The notes: generated by a model from the sequence alone, not told the origin. A stretch of 28,535 nt of DNA from UBA7672 sp035548775 (GCA_035548775.1 DASZSI010000306.1:1-28535), one strand, 5' to 3'; shown: positions 7,781 to 15,159, counted from the first letter of the stretch. Made by a program: numbers and translations.

Positions 7781-8497
7781 ATGTGCGGAAAGTTCACTCA
7801 AATGGCGTCGTGGGCGGAAGTCTACGAATACGCCAACCTTCTCGGCGCCAAGGATAACGACGAAGTGCGCACATTCACGCCGATGCGCGGCGTACCGGTG
7901 GTGCATCTCAACGAGCAGGGCGACCGGATCGTGACGGTGATGGGCTGGGGGTTCACAGATCGGAAGCCCGACCAGAAGAAGCGCCTCGTCAAGAACATGC
8001 ATGCGCGCGGCGAAACTGTTGACCGGCTGCCGACATGGATCGACGCTTTTCGCCATCGACGTGGTATCACCTTCGCCAATTCCTTCAACGAGGCCGAAGA
8101 AATCGCCACACAGTTCGACGACGGTGCGCCCACGGGAAAGACGTGGAAGCGCCAGTGGGTCAATAAGCGCAAGGACGGCAAACCGATTATCCTCGGGGTC
8201 ATTTTCGACGTGTTCGATGTCGGCAATGGCCCCGAGTACGAGTTTGCTCAAGTGACGACGCCCGCCAACGCCGTTATCGGCAGGATTACGGATCGAATGC
8301 CGCTGGTGATGGATGAGTCGGATATCGAGCTGTGGCTGGGGGAGCTTCGCGCACCGATCGAAGAAGTGAAGGCGCTTATCAGGACCTACGAATTCGATCC
8401 CGCAGATTGGGACAGTGCGCCCGAAGACTTAACCAAGAAGCCGCCGGTTTCGCGAAAACCGAAGAAAGGCGAGACCGACAAGCCCAGGCTTTTCTGA
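7781..8497 (+). CDS. SRAP-domain protein (YedK/HMCES family), variant active site
   Basis: SRAP proteins covalently trap abasic sites in single-stranded DNA through Cys2 and shield them during replication. This 238-residue protein starts MCGKF, so the essential Cys2 is present. The other E. coli YedK catalytic positions (Asn75, Arg77, Glu105, His160) map here as His74 and Arg76 (HARGET), Glu104 (SFNEA in place of GFYEW) and Thr170 (ITDRMP in place of IHDRMP), so Asn and His are replaced while Arg and Glu remain. I recall similar IxDRMP and FNEA forms in other alphaproteobacterial members, so this is probably a subfamily feature rather than decay. The C-terminus is a Lys/Pro-rich tail ending in PRLF. 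The neighbouring gene converges on it, leaving 27 nt between the stops. Confidence 0.87.
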   Translation: MCGKFTQMASWAEVYEYANLLGAKDNDEVRTFTPMRGVPVVHLNEQGDRIVTVMGWGFTDRKPDQKKRLVKNMHARGETVDRLPTWIDAFRHRRGITFANSFNEAEEIATQFDDGAPTGKTWKRQWVNKRKDGKPIILGVIFDVFDVGNGPEYEFAQVTTPANAVIGRITDRMPLVMDESDIELWLGELRAPIEEVKALIRTYEFDPADWDSAPEDLTKKPPVSRKPKKGETDKPRLF

Positions 8498-8524
8498 GCG
8501 GGCTCGCCATCCGCCGGCCCAGCC

Positions 8525-9994
8525 TCAGCTGAACACGAGCTCGGGATCCTCCAGCTTGCTATAACGGAGGGCCATGACGTCCTTCGCATAGTTCTGATGC
8601 AGCTTCCACGGCGCGCGGGCGCCCTGCTTCGGAAAGCGGTCGATAGTGCGCTGGACATAGCCGGAGGAGAAATCGAGCCAGGGCGTGAACTGCGTGCCCG
8701 GGTCGTTGTTCTTCGGCGTCACCTGCTTGCGGCCGGTCTTGTCCATCTCGCCCATGATCCGGCAGGCGTATTCGCAGGTGAGATCGCATTTCAGCGTCCA
8801 TGACGCGTTGGTGTAGCCGAAGATCGACACCAGGTTCGGCACGCCTTCGTACATCATGCCTTTGTAGGTGAGCCGCTTCGACATATCGATCTTTTCTCCA
8901 TCGACGGTGACTTGTGCGCCGCCGAGGAATTGCAGGTCGAGGCCGGTGGCGGTGACGATGATGTCCGCCTTCAGCTCCTTGCCCGAATTCAGCTTGATGC
9001 CCGTCTCGGTGAAGGTGTCGATCGTGTCGGTGACGACTTCGGCATTGCCGGCCTTCAGCTCGTTGAACAGGTCGCTGTCGGGGATCAGGCACATGCGCTG
9101 GTCCCACGGATTGTATTTCGGGTTGAAGTGCACGTTCACCGGATAATCCGGGCCGAGCTCCTTCTGCGCCAGGTCGGTGATGTATTTCCGAACTTTGTCG
9201 GGTTGTTTCCGGGCGCGGCTGTAGAACAGCATCTGGAAGCCGACGTTTTTCCAACGCGTCGCGCCATACGCGGTCTTGGCCGGCAGCCATGAGCGCAGCC
9301 ACTTGGCGATCTTGTCCTCCGACGGACGCGAGACGACGTAGGTGGGCGACCGCTGTAGCATCGTCACATGCGCGCCGTTCTTCGCCATCTCCGGCACAAT
9401 GGTTACGGCGGTTGCGCCCGAGCCGATGACGACGACGTTCTTCCCCTTGTAATCGAGATTGTCCGGCCAGAGTTGCGGGTGGATGACCTGGCCCTTGAAG
9501 CGCTCACGGCCTTTGAAGTCGGGCGTGTAGCCGGCTTCGTACCGGTAGTAGCCCGAGCACATCATCACGAAGGAAGCCGTGAACTGGACCGGCTGGCCAT
9601 CGTGTTCGGCGTTGATTGTCCAGCGCGCGTCCTTGCTGGACCAGGCCAGGCTGGTGACCTTGTGTTTGTAGCGGATGTGCTTGTCGATGCCGTTTTCGGC
9701 GGCAGTCTGCTTCACATAGTCCAGGATCGAGGGACCGTCCGCGATCGCCTTGGCGCCCGGCCACGGTTTGAAGTTGTAGCCCAGTGTATACATGTCGCTG
9801 TCGGAACGGATGCCGGGATAGCGGAACAGGTCCCATGTGCCGCCGATCGACTCGCGCGCCTCGAGGATCGCGTAGGTCTTTTTCGGCAGTCTTTTTTGCA
9901 GGTGATAGCCCGCTCCGATTCCCGAAAGCCCCGCGCCGACAATCAGGACCTCGACGTGTTCGGGGAGGGGAGAGGAGGCAGGAAGAGCGGCCAC
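8525..9994 (-). CDS. EthA-like Baeyer-Villiger monooxygenase (FAD/NADPH flavoprotein)
   Basis: The 489-residue flavoprotein carries the FAD-binding GxGxxG near residues 20-25 (VGAGLSGIG), an exact Baeyer-Villiger fingerprint FxGxxxHxxxWP at residues 166-177, and the NADPH-binding GSGATA at 191-196. Length and the GGTWDLFRYPGIRSDSDM block match EthA-type enzymes, which insert oxygen next to ketones and, in mycobacteria, activate ethionamide. The natural substrate here is unknown. The GTG start at 9994 is well supported: AAGGAG (minus strand, 10003-10008) sits 8 nt upstream. The gene is monocistronic, converging on the SRAP gene, with a 502-nt gene-free stretch upstream. Confidence 0.93.
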   Translation of the reverse strand: MAALPASSPLPEHVEVLIVGAGLSGIGAGYHLQKRLPKKTYAILEARESIGGTWDLFRYPGIRSDSDMYTLGYNFKPWPGAKAIADGPSILDYVKQTAAENGIDKHIRYKHKVTSLAWSSKDARWTINAEHDGQPVQFTASFVMMCSGYYRYEAGYTPDFKGRERFKGQVIHPQLWPDNLDYKGKNVVVIGSGATAVTIVPEMAKNGAHVTMLQRSPTYVVSRPSEDKIAKWLRSWLPAKTAYGATRWKNVGFQMLFYSRARKQPDKVRKYITDLAQKELGPDYPVNVHFNPKYNPWDQRMCLIPDSDLFNELKAGNAEVVTDTIDTFTETGIKLNSGKELKADIIVTATGLDLQFLGGAQVTVDGEKIDMSKRLTYKGMMYEGVPNLVSIFGYTNASWTLKCDLTCEYACRIMGEMDKTGRKQVTPKNNDPGTQFTPWLDFSSGYVQRTIDRFPKQGARAPWKLHQNYAKDVMALRYSKLEDPELVFS

Positions 9995-10496
9995 GAAGGG
10001 GTCTCCTTGTCAGTGTCACCTGAACGTATTTACGCGGGCGTCGCCGGTCCACAGGCTCCGCAAGGGAAGGATCACATGCTCTCGCCTGGACGGGGAGCGG
10101 TCATACTCACAGCTCTTCTGGCGGGTGCGGAGGCGGGGAAAAGGCGGCCGGATTGGTTGCTAGTATGGAACCTCTCCCAGCGTCGTTGTCATGAAATACA
10201 GGCCGCCGCAGCCCGTGTAGGCGGGGCAGGACGAATCAGAATTGGTCCGGGGGCGGAAAGTCCAGCCGGGGAAGGCCCCAAGTCCTGATCAGGCAAGCAT
10301 TGCAAGGCGGAAAACTTGTTGCTTGTTCGCCCCGGCGGTTCCGAAAACGCAGGTATTGTCGACTTGTCATAGCCCTGCGTATCGCCAACCCAAAAAAAAG
10401 CGTGTAACGCGGGATCAGAATGCGGGGCGACCGCGTTCCATACCTCGGCGACCGCCAACCCGGCGCCGGGGAATACCTTTGATCAAGGGGAACGGA
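9995..10496. other. 502-nt gene-free region between divergent genes
   Basis: This holds the minus-strand ribosome site of the monooxygenase (10003-10008), an 8-bp A-tract (10392-10399), two TTGTC boxes 8 bp apart (10356 and 10364), and the AAGGGG ribosome site of the OmpA gene (10485-10490). Frames that stay open across it have no plausible start signal or recognisable product. I could not assign a convincing -35/-10 pair for the OmpA gene, whose long leader may carry post-transcriptional control. Confidence 0.5.
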
Positions 10497-11684
10497 ATGA
10501 AAAAGGCACTGTTGTGCGCCACCGCGGCCGCCACGATGGTCGGGGCTGCTGGCGTAGCCCATGCCCAGACGGGGTGGTACGGCACCGGCAAGCTCGGACT
10601 TACTGTAGACGGCCTCCAGGATGTGGACGCCTCCACTGGCAATAACGGCCAGATTGATACTCGCGCGAAAGTCGACGTTGATCCGGTCTATACCGGCGGC
10701 ATCGGCTATGGTTTCGGCGGCTGGCGCGTTGAAGGCGTCGCGAGCTACCGCAACGTGAATCTCGAAGTTCCGAACACCTTCATCGGTTCGAAACCTGCAG
10801 GCCGCGTCGGACCGAACGGATCGGGCTCGACCCGCGTTTCCTCGCTGATGGTCAACGCGATCAAGGACTTCAACGCCGGCGGCAAGATCCAACCTTACCT
10901 CGGCGCGGGCGTCGGTGTTGCGCGTGTCGATTCGCGCGTCTCGTCGCTGTACCTCACGGGCTCGGGCGCTCAGGCCAACGGCTTCAACGACAACGACTCG
11001 TCGTTCGCCTACAACCTGCTGGCTGGCCTCGGCATCAAGCTGTCCGACCAGCTGACGGCGGACATCGGCTACACCTACACGGACGCGGAAGACCTCGCCT
11101 ATCAGGGCGTCGATGGTAAGTACGAGTCTTCGTACAACGACCATGTGGTCTCGCTCGGCTTCCGGTGGCAGTTCGCGGCGCCTCCGCCGCCCCCGCCGCC
11201 TCCGCCGCCGCCACCCCCGCCGCCGCCTCCGCCGCCACCCCCGCCCCCGCCGCCTCCGCCTCCGCCGCCTCCCACGCAGACGCAGGTGGATGCAGCTGCG
11301 GCTTGCACGGGCACGGCCGACTTCACGGTGTACTTCGAAGTCGACATCCCGAAACCAAATACGCCTGCGGCCAACCGGCTGAACGCGGCCAACAAGGAGC
11401 TGATCGCACGGTCTCTCAAAGAGAAAGTGCAATCGCCTTGCAAAGCCACCGCGATCAACGTGCTGGGCGCGACCTCCACAACGGGCTCGCCGGCGCACAA
11501 CCAGGCTCTCTCGGAACGCCGCGCTGCTGCGGTCCGCGACGAGCTGGTGAACGTCGACGGCGTGCCGGCGACGCTGGTTACCGCCAAGGGCGCCGGCGAA
11601 ACGGCTCTGGAAAAACCGACGGGCAACACCGTCGAGGAACCCACGAACCGCCGCGCGTACGTGACGATCACCATCGGCCGCTAA
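10497..11684 (+). CDS. OmpA-family outer-membrane protein with a 31-residue polyproline hinge
   Basis: A 395-residue exported protein. Residues 1-23 form a signal peptide ending AHA before Gln24. Residues 24-228 look like an eight-stranded beta-barrel of the OmpA/surface-antigen type (GWYGTGKLGLTVDG, PYLGAGVGVARVDSR, LTADIGYTYTD, VVSLGFRWQF). Residues 229-259 are 31 consecutive prolines, followed by an OmpA C-terminal domain (NQALSERRAAAVRDEL, GAGET, NRRAYVTI) that normally binds peptidoglycan. At the conserved diaminopimelate-contacting Asp (TDxxG) this protein has Ser327 (TSTTG), whereas the NRR arginine is kept, so peptidoglycan binding may be altered. Cys270 and Cys315 could form a disulfide. 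ATG 10497 follows AAGGGG by 6 nt. A strong hairpin terminator lies 29 nt after the stop. Confidence 0.93.
   Translation: MKKALLCATAAATMVGAAGVAHAQTGWYGTGKLGLTVDGLQDVDASTGNNGQIDTRAKVDVDPVYTGGIGYGFGGWRVEGVASYRNVNLEVPNTFIGSKPAGRVGPNGSGSTRVSSLMVNAIKDFNAGGKIQPYLGAGVGVARVDSRVSSLYLTGSGAQANGFNDNDSSFAYNLLAGLGIKLSDQLTADIGYTYTDAEDLAYQGVDGKYESSYNDHVVSLGFRWQFAAPPPPPPPPPPPPPPPPPPPPPPPPPPPPPPPTQTQVDAAAACTGTADFTVYFEVDIPKPNTPAANRLNAANKELIARSLKEKVQSPCKATAINVLGATSTTGSPAHNQALSERRAAAVRDELVNVDGVPATLVTAKGAGETALEKPTGNTVEEPTNRRAYVTITIGR
11181..11273 (+). repeat. Polyproline codon tract (31 codons)
   Basis: Thirty-one proline codons in a row (CCG, CCT, CCC and CCA mixed) encode the hinge between barrel and C-terminal domain of the OmpA-family protein. 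The codons are mixed rather than one pure triplet, which limits but does not exclude slippage. Translation of such a run should depend strongly on elongation factor P. Confidence 0.95.
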
Positions 11685-11712
11685 GCCGACCGGTCACAAC
11701 CGAACTGAAGGA

Positions 11713-12612
11713 TCAGCCCGGCCGAAAGGCCGGGCTGTTTCCTTTTGTGGCGGACAGGGGTGCGCCTGCTGGCCTGGCTTCTGACAGGCTGTCGAGCCCG
11801 AGGCCGGCGGCTTCCAGGAGCTGGTTGAAGGCGGCGAGCAGTTCGATCGCGCGAGGCTGGTCTTCGACGCCCGAAAGATCCGAGGCGAGGACGCGAACCA
11901 GGCGATCGAGCTTGGTTGCGCCTATGGCGGCGACGGCGTCGCGGAATTCCGCCGAGGGCGAGGGGCGGCTGGCCTTGGGCTCGATCTTCGAGGGATCAAT
12001 CTCGACCAGCATCGTTTTCGTCACTCCGGTCTTAGCGCGGGTAAGGGCAAGGACGTGCTGGCCCACCTCGATCTCCGCAGCTACGGCGACGCCTTTTCCG
12101 CCTTCGTATTCGCGCGGTTTGCCGAGATAGCGAAGCGGCCAACCGTAAGAAGCAATGCGCTCGGCAAGGCGGAGTTCGGCGAGCATCACAAGATGGGTGA
12201 GGCCTCGCGAGAGGCAGAATTCGAGGATGCCCACCATCAGTTCGCGCTGGTGGTTCGAGGGCCATCGCGGATTGTCGGCGCGGCGATGTCGGGGCGCGGC
12301 GATCCAGCGCGAGATGTCCCACACGGAGGAATCGGCCGGCACGGGCTCGTCCGAATGGTTCGCGAATTTCTTGAGAAGGGTCGGCCCCGTGGTCGGATTG
12401 AGACGGACGGAGGCGGCAAGATCCCCGAAGGGATCGAGGCTCATCAGATAGACGGCGTCGTCATCGTCGAACTCGTCGACTTCCTGGCCGTCGATGGATG
12501 AGAGACCCGACCAGCCATGACCTTCCACATAGAAGGTGTGGCGCATGCGGAACATCTGGTCGAGCTGACGGGCATAGAGGTGCTGGTTCACCCCGCTTAC
12601 GGCGTGGATCAT
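11713..12612 (-). CDS. LuxI-family acyl-homoserine-lactone synthase with a C-terminal extension
   Basis: LuxI enzymes join S-adenosylmethionine and an acyl carrier to make acyl-homoserine lactone quorum signals. From ATG 12612 the product has 299 residues. The family's invariant positions are visible: Arg24, Tyr28 (usually Phe), Trp34, Asp46 and Asp49 (EVDEFD), Arg70 (SVRLNPTTGP), Asp99 (usually Glu) and Arg102 in WDISRW, then the GNAT-like end (RYLGKPREYEGGKGVAVAAEIEV). Residues 210-299 are a helical extension beyond the usual 190-220-residue enzyme and match nothing I recognise. The frame stays open upstream to GTG 12867, which overlaps the preceding stop, but that 85-residue stretch is low-complexity and non-conserved in appearance, and a promoter candidate lies within it. 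No LuxR gene is nearby; a TIR-response-regulator gene lies directly upstream. Confidence 0.85.
   Translation of the reverse strand: MIHAVSGVNQHLYARQLDQMFRMRHTFYVEGHGWSGLSSIDGQEVDEFDDDDAVYLMSLDPFGDLAASVRLNPTTGPTLLKKFANHSDEPVPADSSVWDISRWIAAPRHRRADNPRWPSNHQRELMVGILEFCLSRGLTHLVMLAELRLAERIASYGWPLRYLGKPREYEGGKGVAVAAEIEVGQHVLALTRAKTGVTKTMLVEIDPSKIEPKASRPSPSAEFRDAVAAIGATKLDRLVRVLASDLSGVEDQPRAIELLAAFNQLLEAAGLGLDSLSEARPAGAPLSATKGNSPAFRPG
11714..11746 (+). terminator. Intrinsic terminator of the OmpA gene, overlapping the end of the opposite gene
   Basis: A perfect 10-bp stem, CAGCCCGGCC (11714-11723) with GGCCGGGCTG (11728-11737), closes on a GAAA tetraloop and is followed by TTTCCTTTT. It serves the plus-strand OmpA gene. 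The same bases encode the last residues (about Lys-Gly-Asn-Ser-Pro-Ala-Phe-Arg-Pro-Gly) and stop of the convergent minus-strand AHL synthase. Confidence 0.85.
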
Positions 12613-12624
12613 GTGTGATTTCCC

Positions 12625-12723
12625 CAACTGAGCCTGGCTAGGCTTCGTGTCCCCCGCGACATCGAGGGAGCATACCGGAAGTTGCGGGGATATTGCAACT
12701 GCAAGTTGTGAGTGGTTTAGTTG
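12625..12723. promoter_or_regulatory. Cluster of AGTTG/CAACT half-sites upstream of the AHL synthase (candidate operator)
   Basis: Five half-sites occur in 99 bp: CAACT at 12625 and 12696, AGTTG at 12680, 12704 and 12719. They make two overlapping dyads: AGTTGC-N9-GCAACT (12680-12700) and CAACT-GCA-AGTTG (12696-12708). The second is centred about 40 bp before the predicted transcription start, the place where LuxR-type and OmpR-type activators usually bind. Which protein binds is unknown; the adjacent TIR-response regulator is the obvious candidate. Confidence 0.45.
12669..12698 (-). promoter_or_regulatory. Candidate sigma-70-type promoter of the AHL synthase
   Basis: Reading the minus strand, TTGCAA (12693-12698) and TATGCT (12669-12674) are separated by 18 nt, giving a predicted start of transcription near 12662 and a leader of about 50 nt. 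It lies inside the cluster of AGTTG/CAACT half-sites described separately. Confidence 0.45.
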
Positions 12724-12863
12724 GGGCGCAAACGAAGACGCGAACCTGCCGGGCGGGCGGGCCTTGAGTTCGCTGGCGTCCGCGTCCTGCAAGCCGGCGG
12801 AGTTTGGGGTTTGGATCGGCGAGATCGCGAAGCCTAGTCGCCGGCAGGCCTGCCCCGGCAAGG

Positions 12864-14081
12864 TCACAGGCGAAATCGGTAGCCGATTCCCGAAACCGTC
12901 TCGATGGCGTCGAAGGCGGCATCGACCGCCCGGAACTGTCGCCTTATCCGCCTGATCTGGGCCTCGATGGTGCGATCATCGACGTAGGTCAGGTCATCGT
13001 AGGCGGCGTCCATTAGCTGGTCCCGGCTTTTTACAAAGCCTGGCCGTTCTGCGAGGGCCCGCAGAATAAGGAATTCGGTGATCGTCAACGGCACCGGCTT
13101 GTTATCCCACGTACAGGCATGAGTTTCGGGATCAAGCGTCAACCGCCCTCGCTCTATGGGCTTGGCGCCGTCCGGCTGGGCCGTCGCGACCGTGCGCGAC
13201 CGGCGAAGAAGGGTCTTCACCCGCTCCAGGAGGAGTCGTTCCGAGCAGGGTTTTCGAATGTAGTCGTCCGCGCCGATTTTCAGGCCGACGATTTCGTCGA
13301 CCTCGTCGTTCTGCGAAGTCAGAATTATCACCGGCATGGACGAAAATTTGCGCAGGCCGCTTAACAGTTCGAAGCCGTCCATGCGGGGCATGCGCAAGTC
13401 GAAAATGCCAATCGATGCTGCGTTTGACTGCAGGTAGGTAAGGGCGGCGTGTCCGTCCGGAAATGCTTCAACGGCGTAACCCTCGGAGAGCAATATAGCC
13501 GTCAGCAACTCGCGGAAATTGTCGTCGTCTTCCGCAAGCACAATCTTGTCTCCGCTCGGGCGCAAGGCGGGTGGTGTCGGAGCAGTCCTCGTCGCCGAGA
13601 TCCCGCTTCCCACCTTGTTGGTCGTCATGCCCAACCCATGGATCAGGCGCGCGACATCGGCCTGGAAGGTCGTGTGACGCACCTCTATGCCATTGCGAAC
13701 CGCCAATTCCTTGAGATCGACTGGCAAATCACCGGCCCGAGGCATGGCTGCCCCGTCAAGCAACACTGGCACTACGGAAATGTTTCGCCGGAGCGCAGTG
13801 GCGATCTCGATGCGAACGAAATCCGCGGGGTCCTCAAGCCGGCGCAAACCATCGGGCCCTGTCGCGCTGAGCCAGAGCGGACCGATCAGCGCCAGCAGAA
13901 CATCGCATTTCGAGATGTATCCATCGATGTGATCGACGAAGTTCACGCCAAGCGGGATGTTGTCGATGTCCATGAAGACATCGCCGTTGCTGGCGGTTGC
14001 GGCCGCGCGAAGCGCCTCGTGAAGCGAACGCGCCGGCCACTGGGCGTCTTCGCGCCGGTAGCTGATGAATATCTTGCTCAT
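12864..14081 (-). CDS. TIR domain-response regulator fusion (TIR-REC-winged helix)
   Basis: A 405-residue protein with three parts. Residues 1-150 are a bacterial TIR domain (KIFISYRRED, VFMDIDNIPLG, CDVLLALIGPLW, FVRIEIATAL, VVPVLL); Glu92 sits where TIR NADases carry the catalytic glutamate. Residues about 177-295 are a receiver domain with acidic pocket 184-187, phospho-acceptor Asp228 (IFDLRMPRMDG), Thr255 and Lys277. Residues 310-405 are an OmpR/PhoB winged helix closest to alphaproteobacterial ChvI (LTITEFLILRALAERPG, VDDRTIEAQIRRIRR, IGYRFRL). So it should be phosphorylated by a histidine kinase and bind DNA, with a TIR module that may cleave or sense NAD or mediate assembly. No kinase gene is adjacent. 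The ATG 14081 has only a weak GGAAA upstream. The AHL synthase lies 251 nt downstream. Confidence 0.92.
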   Translation of the reverse strand: MSKIFISYRREDAQWPARSLHEALRAAATASNGDVFMDIDNIPLGVNFVDHIDGYISKCDVLLALIGPLWLSATGPDGLRRLEDPADFVRIEIATALRRNISVVPVLLDGAAMPRAGDLPVDLKELAVRNGIEVRHTTFQADVARLIHGLGMTTNKVGSGISATRTAPTPPALRPSGDKIVLAEDDDNFRELLTAILLSEGYAVEAFPDGHAALTYLQSNAASIGIFDLRMPRMDGFELLSGLRKFSSMPVIILTSQNDEVDEIVGLKIGADDYIRKPCSERLLLERVKTLLRRSRTVATAQPDGAKPIERGRLTLDPETHACTWDNKPVPLTITEFLILRALAERPGFVKSRDQLMDAAYDDLTYVDDRTIEAQIRRIRRQFRAVDAAFDAIETVSGIGYRFRL

Positions 14082-14160
14082 GGCGTTTCCGCGTCGGCCC
14101 TGGCGGCCGCCGAACGCCAGCCTATCAGAATCCGGCGATCCTCAACCAGCCATTCCGCTT

Positions 14161-14958
14161 CTAAACCGTCGCCCACATCGAGGCGTGATCCATGGCGCCG
14201 CTGAGCAGGAAGCGCGGGGCGTTGCCGACATTCGGGGTCGCGACGTGGAAGAGCAGGGGGTGGGCGAGGAGGACATCGCCGGCCTGCCCGACATTCTCGA
14301 CGACCTGGAGTTCGACGCCGTCATGCGTTTCGGCGCGGTCGATGAAGCGGGCGATGCGCTCGGCAGTATCGCCCTCGGCGTGGAGGTCGCGGATATAGGG
14401 ATGGCCGAGCAGGGACTTGCGGTGGTCAGCGCCGCGGGCGCCGGGCGGCGGCGGATTGGCCTTGAACCAGCGATGGATCAGCGTGTGCGAGCCTGCGATG
14501 AAGAGCGTGCCGCCGCTGTGCGGCGCGACATCGCCCATCAAGGCGTGAAGCCGGATGCCCGCAGGCGGGGACAAGGCGCTGGTGTAGTTGGCGTCGGTGT
14601 GCCAGCCGGATGACGGCACGTTCCAGTGCGCCTTGCCGGGGAAGGCGAGGAAAAACGCACCCCACCTTCTGGGCGGCGGCCATGTCTCGCCCTCTGCGAT
14701 TTCCGCGACCATGGCCATCGTGCGCGGACCCCAGGCGGCGCCGAAGACGGGATCTGACTTGAGGTCCTGGAGATGTTGCGGACGTTCCTGGGTCCAGGTC
14801 GCCGGATTGGCTTCGCGGATGCCGGCCTTCGCAAGTTCGTTCCAGATGGCGGCGCGCATCGCGGCTGCCTCGCCGGCGCTGAATGACTGCGGCACGCGCA
14901 CGAAGCCGCGCGAACGGAAATGCTCCAGGGTCTGATCGAAGGGGTGCGCAACGGGCAT
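14161..14958 (-). CDS. Phytanoyl-CoA dioxygenase (PhyH) family protein
   Basis: The 265-residue product is an Fe(II)/2-oxoglutarate-dependent oxygenase of the PhyH family. The metal-binding His and Asp are in WHTDANY, the distal His in HPLLFHVATPN, and the 2-oxoglutarate-binding Arg probably in RFLLSGAMDH. Family members hydroxylate diverse small molecules (fatty acyl chains, ectoine, halogenated or secondary metabolites), and the substrate here is unknown. ATG 14958 has no strong ribosome site; a TATATT (minus strand, 14986-14991) could be a -10 element. It stands 79 nt upstream of the TIR-regulator gene on the same strand and may share a transcript with it and the AHL synthase. Confidence 0.88.
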   Translation of the reverse strand: MPVAHPFDQTLEHFRSRGFVRVPQSFSAGEAAAMRAAIWNELAKAGIREANPATWTQERPQHLQDLKSDPVFGAAWGPRTMAMVAEIAEGETWPPPRRWGAFFLAFPGKAHWNVPSSGWHTDANYTSALSPPAGIRLHALMGDVAPHSGGTLFIAGSHTLIHRWFKANPPPPGARGADHRKSLLGHPYIRDLHAEGDTAERIARFIDRAETHDGVELQVVENVGQAGDVLLAHPLLFHVATPNVGNAPRFLLSGAMDHASMWATV

Positions 14959-15128
14959 AGATGGATCTTGAACGAATGCGCACGGAATATAGTGGAGCGC
15001 CGGGCAAGACCACTACCCGCGCTGGGTAGGCCGACATGATGGAAACGATTGCGGAGACCTGATCCAGGCGGGACACTTCAGCGCCGGAAGCCCGTCCCCC
15101 AACCCAGGGCCGAAGGCCGGGGCGCGCG

Positions 15129-15159
15129 AGCGCCCCGACTTGTTTCTGGCGCTGTTTTT
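15129..15159 (+). terminator. Candidate intrinsic terminator with no annotated upstream gene
   Basis: AGCGCC (15129-15134) pairs with GGCGCT (15148-15153) and is followed by GTTTTT. On the plus strand it would end a transcript that starts in the gap after 14959, where no coding sequence is seen; a small RNA is possible. The stem is short and competes with the overlapping GGGGCGC hairpin. Confidence 0.35.

Noticed and set aside
11181..11273. Polyproline tract as a possible CRISPR or mobile-element repeat
   Set aside because: It is in frame, uses mixed proline codons and joins two recognisable OmpA domains, so it is a coding hinge.
10236..11498. 420-aa minus-strand ORF with poly-Arg/Gly
   Set aside because: Shadow of the OmpA gene; the low-complexity Arg/Gly runs are the reverse reading of the polyproline codons.
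12613..12867. 85-residue N-terminal extension of the AHL synthase starting at GTG 12867
   Set aside because: LuxI homology begins at ATG 12612, the extra residues look low in information, and a promoter candidate with operator-like repeats lies within this stretch. Translational coupling to the upstream gene is not fully excluded.
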